Below, in pieces: positions 1 to 12,300 of a DNA stretch of 64,000 nucleotides (its first letter is position 1; every line of letters starts with the position of its first letter). A program made the position numbers and the translations under genes. The stretch is from Heliopora coerulea. Its lineage: Eukaryota > Cnidaria > Anthozoa > Scleralcyonacea > Helioporidae. The notes beneath the pieces were generated by a model, which was not told the origin of the DNA, made no database searches, and saw only the letters and a list, made by a program, of their open reading frames with translations. The stretch spans positions 799,001 through 863,000 of the forward strand of contig JASJOG010000069.1 in the NCBI GenBank assembly GCA_030142905.1, in the 5' to 3' direction.

Positions 1-487
1 ACTTTATTTACATCGATTGTAGAATAGAATAAATAGGGGTGAGACTTCAGCAATAAGAAAGAGCAACTCCGCATGGTAGGCATTTTATAGTAAAAATAAA
101 TTCACAAATTTAACTTTGAAAGTTTCTGAGCGTGATTATTACGCTACATTTGGAAGTGGTTCGTTCTTTGGAATAGGTTAGAGACAAAATTATTATTTTT
201 CCACCGGGCCCTAAAATCTCTCATTATCTTTCACGGACGCGGTGGTTCTAACTTCCGTTACTTTACAATCTAAGCAGCTCGGGCAAATTATGTTGATGCG
301 GGATGGACCCTAAAGATTATTTGCTATTACGTTTTCACGAATTTATTGGAGCTAAGGTCGCCCATCAATTTTTTTCTAGAACCGTTCACACCAGTCAGTT
401 ACATCGATTTCAGGCATGATTCCACAGATTGAGGATTAACAGTTAATCTGTTGTTAATCTGTTGAATTAAGTAATAGTAATCGGTAC

Positions 488-827
488 AAGTGCAGTTTAC
501 CGGACGCACCTGGCCGCTAACCTTTGCAGTCGGCTCTACAGCAAATATTATGAATTTTCCAAGTCAAACGTGAAATGACTTTAGTCTATAAAGATATCCT
601 TCTGTTCTCAAGAAATAAAGAAAATTTACAACAATACTAACTCTACAGCCAATACTATCCTAACACTAATCCAAGCTAAGTACATATCGTTATAATATTT
701 TTAATAATCCCGTTTTCCTTGTGTTGTTTCTTAAAATTTTCCTGCCAAATCTCACGTTACTCGACTATTGAGCCAGCAATTCTGGTCATGATCCATGTAC
801 GTTAGCTAAACTGCGCTCTAGCCACAA
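488..827 (+). mobile_element. MITE family A, copy 1
   Basis: Terminal inverted repeats AGTGCAGTTTACCGGACGCACC (left) and TAGCTAAACTGCGCTC (right, reverse complement of the same motif, degenerate). The interior matches, in reverse, the element at 1866-2626. It has no coding capacity. Confidence 0.6.
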
Positions 828-838
828 AAAAATTTTGC

Positions 839-1388
839 ATACCGTAAAAGCTCTATTAACCCCCCGGGGGCTTATTTAATTTTTAACCTTCGAGAGAGGG
901 GAGCTAAATAGAGAGGGGGCCTTAATAGAGAGGTAGGGTTTAATATAAAAAAACTGACACAAAGTGCTGTTCTTTGATCTGTATACACATACCCGGTACA
1001 TGTTTAATTTCTATAATAAAACTTTAAAATCACATATGTCATTTACGTTGTGTTTAAATGCTTGAAGACGGACTAGTTGCTCCGGGAAACTTCATTTCAA
1101 GATGTCATGCCGACAAGCCACGTGCAAAGAAGCTTATACTTATACTAAAAACTGAACTTGAAAAGAAGAAATTGAAATTAGCTCACATGAAACTAAACAT
1201 CGGGGAAGTCATGTTAAGGAATAAAGTAAACACTTTCTAAAGCCGATTCAAATTACTTGTTTTGTTTACAACCTCAACTCGTTTACATATTGTTTAAGGG
1301 AGGGCTTAAAAGAGGGGGCTTATTTAATTTTTAGCATCTTAGAGGGGGGTTAAATAGAGAGGGGGGCTTAACAGAGCTTTTACGGTAT
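839..1388. mobile_element. MITE with ATACCGTAAAAGCTCT termini
   Basis: The left end ATACCGTAAAAGCTCTATTAA and the right end TTAACAGAGCTTTTACGGTAT are inverted repeats. Subterminal blocks with GGGGGCTTATTTAATTTTTA occur near both ends. The 60-codon open frame inside (1058-1240) has no recognisable domain. Confidence 0.55.
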
Positions 1389-1865
1389 ATGCATATATCT
1401 CGAAATTCTTCAATACGCAACATGACACATCCATCACCAGTTTTTTTAAAATAAAGCGACAACTAATACTTACAATTGATGTTCTTCTTTCTCATCTTAT
1501 TAAGGTATCATAACAAAACGATTACAAAAATCTAAAAGCATATTCTACGTTGTTCTCAGTGAAAATTTTGATCCCTCGAGCTCCTTAAGCTGCAGGTCCC
1601 TCCCACTACCTTGCAAAAAATTTTGGATCTATCCAAGATCAATTCTGAACGTTTGTACTTAAGTAGTATTTTTAGTGATCTTATTTTCCATACAATTATC
1701 TAGAGCTTCATTTGAGGGACAATATTGATTCCTTTTTTAAATACATACACATTTACAAACTTAGAGCTCCATGAGAAGGCTGTTCCAAGACCGATCAGCT
1801 TATAGCTAATTCCGGGATTCCCCTAACGAGAGTTGGAAATATCATTAATAGAATGTTTACTGGGC

Positions 1866-2626
1866 TAGAGTGCAGTTTAGGGGACACACCTGGATGCTGA
1901 ACAGTATTGCTGGCTCATTAGTCAAATAACACGAGATTTGGCAGGAAAATGTTAAGAAACAATGCAAGGAAAATGCAGGGCCGGCGGCACAGGGGGGCAA
2001 GGGGGGCGGTCGCCCCCCTCCAAAAAAATAGCAGGCAGCAAAACTAGTATACGCACAGGCCGCTGGCGTATACTGACATTCACTATACTGGCGTATAGTG
2101 ACATCTTTGGATTGTTGAGCACATTTTTATAGACAACACATGCACTACATCAAGCAATTTTTGTCATCATTATATATTATTATAAAATTTATATATAATA
2201 CTAGTAATAGTACTAATCTAATACATAAGATTAAAATAAGTGCCCAGCACAAAACGCGAAACAAAGCCATGATAAAATGGTTATCGTACGTATGAGATTC
2301 CCGCCTGGCTATTCAATTACTACGATTTTGATAGTACTTGTCTATGGCATCGTAGAACTCGGCTCGCCCCCCCAACTTAAATTTGGTGCCGCCGCCCTGG
2401 AAATGGGTTCATTAAACATATTATAACGACATGTATTTAGTTAGGGTTATGGTTAGTATTGGTTGTAGAGTTAGTATTGCTGGAAATTTTCTTTATTTTT
2501 TGAGAACTGAATGATATCTTCGTAGACTAAGGCCATTTCAAGTTTGACGCGGAAAATTCATAATATTTGTTCTCCAGCCGACTGCAAAGGTCAGTGGCAA
2601 GGTGCGTCCGGTAAATTGCACACTTA
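1866..2626 (-). mobile_element. MITE family A, copy 2, interrupted by another MITE
   Basis: It starts AGTGCAGTTTAGGGGACACACC and ends GGTGCGTCCGGTAAATTGCAC. The interior is the reverse complement of copy 1, except for the insertion at 1976-2399. Copies 1 and 2 point towards each other and bracket a third element. Confidence 0.6.
1976..2399. mobile_element. GC-ended MITE inserted in MITE A copy 2
   Basis: The ends CAGGGCCGGCGGCAC and GTGCCGCCGCCCTG are inverted repeats. Flanks GAAAATG and GAAATG look like a slightly decayed target duplication. The interior is AT-rich and non-coding. Confidence 0.6.
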
Positions 2627-2673
2627 AATTACGCAGTATGTTTGTCGTAATCACAACTGTTCATCTGTTCAAG

Positions 2674-5600
2674 GAAGCGACGGTGTTCCTGGAATCAAGG
2701 GTTCTAAAGGTCTGAAATTACTTTTTCTTTAATAATTCAAAACCATGTACTCCAAATAAGTCGATGTTACAAGCCATTTTTCTGAATTACCCAATAGGTG
2801 ACCGTGGGCCTGCAGCACAGATTGAAGTGGTAAGTAGAACAGTTATTTTTTATACGTAGTTTCTCATACTTAATAATTTATGCATTATAGTAATCAATCC
2901 ACGAACACGTACCATATCTCACGCGTGCATCTTGATACCTAATGAAAACTTACGGGAAACCTACTAGTGATCAGGATCACATTTCTAAATCTACATATTA
3001 AAATCAGAATAAACATTCAATAAATCTATGGGAATACTAGTTTGAGAAGCTAATTCAAACTCTCGTTTATCGTGTTTCATAAGGGGACTCCACAAAACGA
3101 AAGCCTCGAAAACAATAAAAACCTAGGGCTACGCCCCTTGGCTCTTATCTTTTTTTCTCTTTGAAACCCATGGTGGAATACTCAAACTCCTGTTTGAGCT
3201 GTTAGTTCAATTGTTTGTTCATGCAGAATTGAATTAAATTTTAAACGTTTAGCTTATATTAATGTGAGCTCAATGAGCAGAACTAATGCTACATACAGAT
3301 ATTGAGCGTCTTCGATTTGCATGGTCAGGCTGGTAATTCGTTGATGTACCAGGTACTGCAGGCTTACCCGATAATAGAATTTTCCAAAGGTTAGAGTACT
3401 CAACCAGAACAAGGGTGGATTAAATAGGCGTGAGTCCCCTGGAGCTTTTGCACTTTTCTGAAGTTAACCACCCATTTCCCAGGACAATGGAGTTAGAAAT
3501 AACGGTATTCATATTAAAAAAATGTTATAAAAATGTAAAGATCAGTAAATTCTTTGTAAGACATTTCGAGATGAAAATTAGCGATACTAAAAATATATTT
3601 GTTGAACGACGTTTCGATGTCATCGTGATATCATTTTCAAGTTGGAATGGTAAATGTTTACCAGTTAGAGATTATACATGTATATACAATAGGAGTTGTG
3701 ACATAATACGATAAGTATGTGGCAAAACAGATGGGAAACAAATAAAGCGAATAAATTATCATGGCGTTAAGAATGAAAACAAAGTTGCCTGTTATATAAG
3801 GGGATTTAGACGGGGGCGCGTCGGACGCGCGCCCCTCTTTTTGATTAGTTTGTCGACCACCAAGAAGATTGATGATTATTTTAAAAGAGTATCAGAACCA
3901 AGAGAAAAGAAAAGCAAGAGTGAGTAGAAGAAATTCAAATTCAAAAAAACGCCTCATAATAATTCTTCCACTCAAACTGCAATTAATGGCATGAATTTTT
4001 TAAAAAAAATTGTGCTCTTCTTTCTCAAAATTTTGGATCCGCTCCTGTGTTAGTAATGGTAACGAGCAAAAATAGACAAGATACTCAAGATAAACAATTA
4101 AGCGCGAATCTAGTCCGATTGTTTGAGTTTTGGCTTTAGCTCCTTGATAAAGAGCATTTCATAAGTTAAACAGTCCAGTTTCCCTTTACATTTCGTTAAA
4201 ATCTTAAATGGGCTTTCCATACTGTCAATTTTAATTGACAGTATGGAAAGTTTAAACAAATTTAAACATTTACCATTCGAACTTGAAAATGATATCACGA
4301 TGATATTGAAACGCCATTCAACAAATATAATTTTACTATAGCTAATTTTCATCTCGAAAAATATAAAGAACAAACAATTGCGTGTATTTGCTTAGGAAAG
4401 GCTTAAAAGCACGGGTCCTCCAATAAGAGTGCATGTTTTAAGTTAACATCTCCCAAGATCACAAAACCTTCAATAAGCACGGTGTCCTTCACAAGTGCGG
4501 ATCTCCCGACACGTGCTCATAGTACCCACTTACTTAATTCGCCCCTAACCATGAAAGGACTCCCTTGTACATTGGGCTCGAATTTTCTCAGCCCAATGGC
4601 TACGATACCCAAAACTATTCCGTGACTTTGAAAACTTCCCTAATTGATTGGTCCAACTGTATGCATAAATATCATCCACAAAATTCAAACCTGGTTGAAA
4701 CTTTAACATAACTTCTGGATCCTAAAAGATAAGACAGGAGAGTGTTTTAAGAGTTCTATTTTTAAATAAGTTCTGTAAAAGTGAAATAAAACCATTATCT
4801 AGAAATTCAGTATTAGAAATGGATTTTATTTTTAAGTTGTTTGGAAGTCTTACGTGATCTAAAAGTGGATTACAGTTTATTGGACTCCAGTTACTTTGGA
4901 TAGAAATTTTGCATATTGTCTCTCACTTAATTTTTTAAAACCCCCATGACATAGACTGAAAAACTATTTTAAAATTAAGTGTTCTCGTTGACGAATACTT
5001 CAGAAAGAAACAATTTCTCAACTTTTAGCTAGTTGAATTAGAGAAATTAGCTTGCAAAAAATAAAACCATACTTATTGGCGCTTTCTTTAGCACGCTGAA
5101 TCGGCCCATATGGTTGGAGTGGGGGGAAAAAAAAAACTAACAGCTTCAGGTATTTATAATTAGTTTTTATGAAAAATTTCTTTGTTTAGTTCGGTTAATG
5201 ACTGAACGAATAGTTGAGGTAGATGTATTATTGTTGTTGTTTTAGTGCCATTATTTTTATTTGTTCAGGCTGATGCTTATGCCATTGTTCACCTCAACGC
5301 TGTTCCTTTTTGTTATTGTGTCACTATTAAAATAACTGATGATGTATAGTCAGGATTAGACATTTTAATTATAAACTAAGATGTTCAGTGACTAAAATGT
5401 AACTAGCTTTCAACCCCAGGCTGCACTCTCCAACCCATTGACGACTGATGTCTCGAACTACAAAGCATGTTTAGTTACTCTTATTACTTCTACTATTATG
5501 TTTTGTTATTTTTCTGCTGTGTTTCTATTAATTAGAGTTTTTGACTCCTCGTATTCTTTTGTTATTTGAAAATGTCCATAAGTCGCATTTGTTGATTTTT

Positions 5601-5949
5601 AGATTATCGGCGAGTGTCATCCTGGAAAATAAGTCACAAATCTGGAAAAATGGATTACAAAGATGGTTACCTCATTGTTGGTGTCGACGGATATTACAAC
5701 ATTTACAGTCAAATGTATTACCATGATAAAACGAGTATTATGGGTCATTATATGTATATTGATGACCGTATAGTACTCAAAGCAGTACACAGTGTTGCCA
5801 GTGACATCAGAAAATACCAAACACAGTACATCAGCGGCGTTTTTAATATTACCAAGGGTCAAAAAATATCCGTTGGTTCACCTTTTACAAAGTACTACTA
5901 TTTTGCTCATATTTCGTCCTACTTTGGTGCGTTTATGGTTCATCGTTAG
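2674..5949 (+). CDS. TNFL-1: collagen-stalked TNF-family ligand, 3' part (5' exons not seen)
   Basis: Four exons can be read: 2674-2709 (collagen, G-S-D-G-V-P-G-I-K-G-S-K), 2798-2829 (last collagen exon, ends phase 0), 5092-5149 (HAESAHMVG segment that starts the TNF fold) and 5603-5949 (rest of the TNF domain and stop). Phases join without a break (1-1, 1-0, 0-1, 1-stop), and exon sizes of 32, 58 and 347 nt match the paralogs. The start codon, membrane anchor, furin linker and first collagen exons are not found in the first 2.6 kb, which are occupied by transposons, so they lie upstream of the window or are lost. The product is expected to be a trimeric cell-surface or shed ligand for a TNF receptor, by family knowledge. 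The TNF domain has no cysteine and has one N-I-T glycosylation sequon. Confidence 0.8.
2866..3215 (+). repeat. Dispersed repeat, also present at 57320-57690
   Basis: Shared landmarks in the same order: ACTAGTG followed by ATCACATTTCT, ATCGTGTTTCAT, GGGGACTCCA, GCCCCT(T/C)GG, TTGAAACCC and GAATACTCAAACT or its variant. It lies in the TNFL-1 intron. The class is unknown. Confidence 0.5.
3550..4375. repeat. Inverted duplication with about 115-bp arms
   Basis: The arm at about 3550-3665 and its reverse complement at about 4262-4375 encode, on opposite strands, similar peptides containing FEMKIS, IFVE-RF and VISFSS-NGKCL. Between them is a short open stretch (near 3850-3930) encoding KKIDDYFKRV, which resembles the start of some transposase-type proteins, but I cannot assign it. 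It may be a decayed DNA transposon. Confidence 0.4.
4213..4250. repeat. Perfect 38-bp palindrome
   Basis: Two 18-bp arms (left arm CTTTCCATACTGTCAATT) are exact reverse complements around a 2-nt centre (TT). It lies just inside the right arm of the larger inverted duplication. Confidence 0.85.
5603..5949 (+). CDS. TNFL-1 terminal exon: TNF homology domain
   Basis: The acceptor is TTTTTAG just before 5603. Landmarks in order are SSWKISH, GYLIVGVDGYYNIYSQMYY, a short SGVF strand, GQKISVG and the terminal SYFGAFMVHR followed by TAG. These match the jelly-roll strand pattern of TNF ligands: the aromatic Y-x-x-Y-S-Q core, the G-V-F strand and the C-terminal F-G-A-F. An ATG lies inside the exon, but the real reading enters from the split Gly/Asp codon at the splice site. 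Confidence 0.88.
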
Positions 5950-7739
5950 CGTAAATACGGATTACTCTTGTACTTATCTGAGTAGCTGTAGATACATTCC
6001 CAGAAAGAATTTGTGAGTCCACAGTCAATAGAAGCATGGCTTGGAAGCTCTTTTTTGAATCGTTTTGTTCACTTTCATTCACACTCACGATGCACAACAC
6101 AACAGATGTTTGTTTAAACGTTCGGTTTCAGTATTTCAAACTTGCATCTCGAATATTAATTGCCATAAAAGAAAAGATTTGTGCAAGATGAGGGCCCCTC
6201 TAACATTACTCGCAGCTCCATTATCTTTCTTTGTTAGTTGCTTTGAAGTTACGCAAGGCTGCAAGTCTTGCTTAGATTGACTATTATATGTCAAATATAC
6301 CTTTGATCATATAAATATCACAACCAAGCACAAAAAATTTTCTACAAAAAAGATATGTTAGCAGTGGACAACTTTTTAGGGACCACTGACCATTTGGCAG
6401 TGCGGATAGTTTATTTTAAATAGAAATATTGAAATGAGTTTTTTAAGAAATTGTGCAAGAGAATTTCAAATAATCATGCGAAGTACCGTGACCAGATCTA
6501 CATTTTTTGAGGGGGAGCTTCTGGGAAACTCAAAGCGTAGCTTCGGAGATTTTTGGCACTTGGAGTAAATCTACTGGTTAAATTTTGAATTTTAGGCCCC
6601 CAGACACTGATTAGAGGCAATCTAAGATGTTTTATGTAATATTTCAGTCAATAACTTTATCAGCTAAATGAAATTTGGAGGGCACTGATTATGCACTCCC
6701 CTTTGCGTAAAACGTCCTTTGAATCACTTAAGGTAACCAATTCAACAATGAAATTAATTTACGACCCTTAAGTATAGAATTTCGTGAAAAAGTCTTTTAG
6801 GTGATCACGATTTGGTTGAGTGTGTTGTACAATATTAAGCACAAATGTTTGACTCCTTGATAACTGTGATTAGTAATAAATTGTCGATCCTGGTTTAATT
6901 TTTCGAATATGTTGGCAGATTACGATTCGAGCTGTTTAAGCTACCCAGGAGTCAGGCGAGCTGCATCATGGACAGCCCTGTCTTGTTAGTGAGTCTGTTT
7001 CAGGTTGTCTAGAAGCAGGCAGAGAGAGAAATAGGGTCAAAGAGAGAGAAAGGGAGAAAAACAGAAATACATAGAGAGACAAACAGAGAAAAAGAAAGAA
7101 AAATAGAATGAAACAGAGCGAGAAAGAGGGAGAAGCAGAAAGAACAGGATAGAAAAGGAAATATCGAATCGGGGTTTCATCAATTTAGGACAAAAAGCCG
7201 AGAATATTTAAAGAAATTAAAAAATTAGTTTGCGGTCATGACTATCCGGATTAAAGCGAATGGTCGCGGTCCATTTCCACCACAATTGCTTGGCCATTTA
7301 TTCTCCCAGTTTTTACCCATATTTTCGCTTTTCGGAATGTTTTAGACTTTTTGAGGTTGGGTTCAAGCATTGTAGTTCGTAATGTAAAAAACCGAGACGG
7401 TCGTAAACCAATCAGAATGTGTAATTAGATTGGATTCTCAACCACGTGGAAAATAAAGAATGTGGTTTATCTTAGCTTTATCGTGAACTATCATGAGCAG
7501 ACGAATTAACTATCCCCGTAGTGTTTGTTTTTGCGTCATACAAATAAACTGAAGGTTTTAAGATAATAAGTTAGAAAGGAAAAGATCTCAAACTTTTTTG
7601 GCAGACAATACAAGAACGTTCGTGAAGTTCAAATCCTTGAAAAATGTTTATGTCCAAGTTCGGGATCAAACCTATGACTTTCTGAATAAGAAAATGCTCG
7701 AACAACATCAAACCGCTGATGCAGAGGAAAAAATCTGTC

Positions 7740-7815
7740 TACTCCAACCCAGAATGGAATCCTAGGTCTCTGGCTAAGCGTGTCAGCGCTCCAGACCACT
7801 GGCCTATTGGGATTC
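7740..7815 (-). repeat. tRNA-like fragment
   Basis: The minus strand reads GGCTCGAATCCC, then AGTGGTCTGGAGCGCTGAC. It looks like pieces of a tRNA-derived repeat in scrambled order. Support is weak. Confidence 0.25.
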
Positions 7816-8784
7816 GAGCCAAGAACTTTCAGAAATAGCTATCGTATTCCATCCACAATAATCAACAACTCCGCGGGAGGTTTCAAATCCTTCGAACCTT
7901 GAGTGTGAATTTTTTTTGCGTTCGTTGTCCTTCAGCCAGTGTTTCCACTTTCAAGGAAATTTTGCCTTAAAAAGGATATTTCAAGGAGGAAAAAATATTC
8001 AAGGAAATTCTGGGAAATTTTTGAAATTAGCACCATGAATAATAAAAATGCGTATTATTATCCAGGACAGCAATTACTGAATTGTTTTTTAATTTTTGCT
8101 TCTTAACCCAATTTCCTACCAACCCAAGGGCCATTTGCAAACGGGAACAAATGTTCCTAATAAAGGCATAACTATTGGTGCATCCGATTGACCGAAATCT
8201 CATTGGTATTGGATGTATAGCGTCTTATCACTGGCGTCTTAGGACAACCCTGGCTACTTAGGACAACACAGGAGCGGTAAAGAAGTCGCTCAAACATTTT
8301 ATCAGTTTGTTTAAATCAAACTTTTACTAGAAATTATCACTTTCAATTCAGCCTTCTCATGGTTTATGTTTTCACTCGGCTTGCTCATTGCTGCTGAATG
8401 ACTGAAGTCACGAAACGAATTTCAAGTCAAATTTCGAGATTTTATCGGGTTGGGAGAGAAGCTTTAAAACTTTTTCACAATATCTTCCCCAGAAGGCATT
8501 TAGAGCGTGCTATAACATCGAATCTGAAATCATGAGTGACATGAATGTTACAAACAGAGCACCAAAAATATACTGACCTCCGAATAATGTCTACTAAATA
8601 TTACTTCGTGTACTCAAGGAAATTTTAAGGAAATTACAGTCAATTCCAAGGAAATTCAAGGAACTTTTTTTTCAGAAAAAGGAAACTTTGAACTTGCATT
8701 GTGAAAGCACTACCTTCAGCAGCGCCGTTATTAAAGTGAAAATCGTATTCTAATATGGATGCTACTTTAGGACAACATAACTTA

Positions 8785-8845
8785 CATCATAACCTCCTTA
8801 TGACCGGTGAGACGCTCTACCACTGAACTATCGAGATCCGGATGG
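8785..8845 (-). repeat. tRNA-like half (SINE head or tRNA pseudogene)
   Basis: Read on the minus strand it has an A-box-like TAGTTCAGTGGTAGAGCG in a plausible tRNA 5' half, but no matching T-arm follows. It is therefore a fragment, not a working tRNA. Confidence 0.4.
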
Positions 8846-9003
8846 AGAGCGATGGTTAAGAACCTATGGTGGTTTGATTAACAGACATATTTGTTGCCCG
8901 AACGGTAGCCTCGATTTGTCTGTAGCTGTAAATCGACGTTATGAACGTTATACATTAAATATTACACATGGTGGGAGGTTGAAGTTGCGCCAGATGATAT
9001 ATC

Positions 9004-9150
9004 CTGTAACGATAAACAAAGACATTACTCATAAAATTAATATCCATAGATCAATTCCAGGAATATCTTTGCAATTCCTACGTAAAAGGTGGACAAATAA
9101 ATTAGGTAGTGTCTTTTCTGTCCATATTACAATTAGTGTTATTCATAAAG
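9004..9150 (+). promoter_or_regulatory. Conserved block upstream of the TNFL-2 start
   Basis: The stretch shares CCTGTAACGATAAACAA, a run containing ATTAATATC, and the approach to AAAGATGGAGAA with the regions before TNFL-3 and TNFL-4. It is likely 5' UTR and/or proximal promoter. No TATA box is claimed. Confidence 0.5.
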
Positions 9151-9383
9151 ATGGAGAAACTCGAAAGCAAAGACGCAAAACGTCAGAGAGTCTTCGTTAT
9201 AATGCTTTACGCAATGTTTACAGCGTTCTTCGTGGTCGGAATTGTACATACTCAGATTCGAATGACACAGCACATAGAGACACTTGAACGTGAAATTGAG
9301 AAACTTCGCGAAATGCATAAAAGACATACACGTAAGGAGTCGCAATATAAGGAGCATAAATCTGTTATTGAGAGTCAAAAAAG
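9151..9383 (+). CDS. TNFL-2 exon 1: membrane anchor and coiled-coil-like neck
   Basis: The reading starts at the MEKL methionine. It contains one hydrophobic run flanked by basic residues on the N side, as in a type II membrane protein, then repeated E, K and L with I/L at heptad spacing. It ends with a GC donor at 9384-9385 in the strong GC-AG context AAG|GCAAGT. The frame to exon 2 is kept only with this donor. Confidence 0.75.
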
Positions 9384-12300
9384 GCAAGTATTTTAATCAG
9401 AAATAAAGAAGTCAATAGTCTGTTGAGATTGAATCTTTCTACGTCGCTTAAGAATGGTCTTTCCGTGAACGCTCCTGTTCACTAACCTACGCAACTGAAT
9501 TTATAGAAAAATAAACAAACTGGGAAAGATAGTTGAAGAAGACGACGACGAGAAATTGGATGCCGAGCAGCTGACTCTGCGAATTAAAAGAGCAACAAAA
9601 TCGAAATTGATCCGTAGGATGAATTTACTTACGTTTTTTTACAACTAGTAGAGGTTGCTTGAGATCAGTTACAACAGAGTGTTGGCTTGAGAAACGAAAG
9701 TGCGGAAATAAGGCAATAAACGTCTACTTTAAAATGTAACCGTAGCAAAAGTGATGTTGAGGATAGCATAATCTTAACGACACCATTAACTAACTTGTGC
9801 AAATTGAAAAGGGCGACTCGTCGAAATTTATCAGTAAGATTTGTTATTTTCCAGCCAGTTGGTAATTTGAGAACTATTGCAACAGCGTGTTACCTTGAGG
9901 TCTTCCTGTGGCACTGAAGGTCTACTTTAAATGTCACCACAGCAGAAGCGATATTACGGATAACTTTTTAACGACACTTTTAACTATTTTCTTCCCGAAA
10001 GAGTGATGGTAGGTTAAAACCCAATAAATATGGAATATTACCCATGGGCCACTTTTCCATGAAGAAAAAGAATAGAGGCAGCAGTAGAACAAAATCTAGT
10101 TTGTAAAATTTTAATCTGTTAGCTTGTATGGGTGGTTACCTCGGAATCCTTTATTAAAGTGGAATTTTCAATTGAAGCCTATTGTCTATTACATTACGTA
10201 TAATATTTCACGAGATATAGCCACACAGAGACCCCATCACATGCGAGGTGATAGATGCTCTCAACTGGGTGTAGTTTTTGTTGATATTTCAAAGTTCTCA
10301 TATCTCTCATTCCATTAGCTTAAACAGAAACTCCACATCTTTATAGGGAAAGGTAACAGTGGAAAGAAAGTTCAAAAAGGCAAGCCCTAATTTCCGTTTT
10401 CTTTCAAGTAGTTTCAACAACTAAGCTAGGTCAAATAAAATACCGAGACTAAAGCTAAGGCTAAACGAACGAACATTGTTGTGCAACATTGTTGACTCGT
10501 AATGTTGGAAAAGTGGATAACTGTATACCAACATTTTTGGGATCTACATTGGGATGATTGTTTTTGCTGGAATTTTATAATGGCTGCAGTTATTCGTAGA
10601 AGGAAGGCACTGGCAACAATTGTTTTGTTGGAGTTGTTGCCTGATAAAAGCTCTCATCGACTGAAAAAACGATGTAAGCAAGGTCTTTCTTCACCGTAAT
10701 GTATCAGCTTTCCAATAGTTTCACCGTTCCAACCCCTTCTTGCCTTCGAAACTACTACAGCCATTTTGACGTCATTGGCTGGACAGGAGCTTGGGCAGTT
10801 AAATTTGATTGGTTGTTCAGTGTTCATTAATAATCGGATAGTTGGAAAACCAGCTAAATTTTCCAACATTAGTTGCATCTCCTCATTTGTTAGGCCAAAT
10901 GTTTGATGTAAAGCAAACTTTTATCCAACATTCAAAGAGAAAAAAATTCTGTACGACATAGGCCAACAGATGGTGCTAAACCGCCTGACACTGTTGGACC
11001 AGCAAATGTTGATCAATGTTGCATGACAATGTTTTATCGTTTAGCCGTGGCTTAAGGACAAAATGGAACTTAAAACTCACAGCCAAGCATGTTTTTGGAA
11101 TATGAGATTTTGGTAGAACCGGAGCGCGGGACTAATCATTTTAGCTATTCCTGCCATCATTGCCATTTTCTAGCTGTTTCATTCGTTCTTCAAAACTTCG
11201 GTTTGATACACTGAATAAGTTCCAAGTTAAAAATAATGTTTTACCCCTGATTATCTGTCATTAAAACTATCCAACTGGTGATCCAGAATTTCTCTAAACA
11301 ACTCTCGTTCGTTAAAAAGCTTGAAAATGTAACCGGAAAGGGGAAACATGTTCAAAAATTTTATTAAAACGTGTTAAGATACCAAATGATCTAAATTAGT
11401 GAAAATTTTAAAGTCATTTAATCTCTTGAAAATAATCCTAATACATTGCATAAATATTTCTAAAAATCCATTGCAATGAATTGCGATGAACTGCTCTTAG
11501 TGTTGCATTTGTATACGAGTCATATTGTTTGTCGCTGTGTAAACAAAAAGACACGGCATTATTGGTTGCTTTGTAGAATGAACTGAAATTATTAATGCCA
11601 AATTTGACGGTAAATTTCTGAACTGATGCAAGACGAATGAAAACTAATTACGTTTTTAGAAATGATCAGAGCCAGAAATTGTTGCCGAATACAAGAAATG
11701 TTCTTCTACAAATACCTTTATCATAAACCTTCTTCTTCGTCTGCTCCATTACCTGATTTTAGCCGAAAGGATGCTTATTTCGACCGATATATATCTATCC
11801 AACTACATTTTCCTCTGAGATAGTAGACGCTATTCAAAATTCTTATAAATGGGGAGGTTACATATTCATGCTTCCTACAGAAATTAATTTTCATCAATCT
11901 GGTGAGGAGCTGTTCATCGAATGTGAAATATTCAGTGTTCGGTATAGTGTGTTTATTTTCGTTTGGCGTTCCTACATTATTCGCTTTCTTGGGCGGAGTG
12001 TAGGATAATAATGCTGTGTTATGCGAATCCATATTATTTCCAGAAATTAAGTTTCTATTTCCCCAGTTATTGACGGCATAAGCTTTCTACGTTAAAGAAA
12101 ATTCCAAGAAATCATCTGTACTTCATCCCCTCATTTCCAGAGCTCCTGCATGGGAATTATTAATTTGTTGCTAAACAAAATTAGCCAATAACCTATCCTT
12201 GTCACCATTGCTCTTCGATTGTGGGAAACGACAAAGCTTCTTGGGTTAAAGGTTCCAAATACGAAATTGTATAAGTATATTCATTTCAAATTCGTAGAAA

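Larger units (their letters stand above)
5950..9000. other. Intergenic region TNFL-1 to TNFL-2
   Basis: No gene is recognised. A purine-rich GAGA-type tract lies at about 7015-7160. tRNA-like fragments on the minus strand lie at about 7740-7815 and 8785-8845. Short open frames at 6065-6280 and 8874-9287 show no family signature; the latter overlaps TNFL-2 exon 1 in another frame. Confidence 0.5.

Noticed and set aside
1058..1240. 60-codon open frame
   Set aside because: Lies inside a MITE and has no recognisable domain.
8874..9287. 137-codon open frame overlapping the TNFL-2 start
   Set aside because: It lies in a different frame over the conserved 5' block and exon 1, with no recognisable domain and no counterpart in TNFL-3 or TNFL-4.
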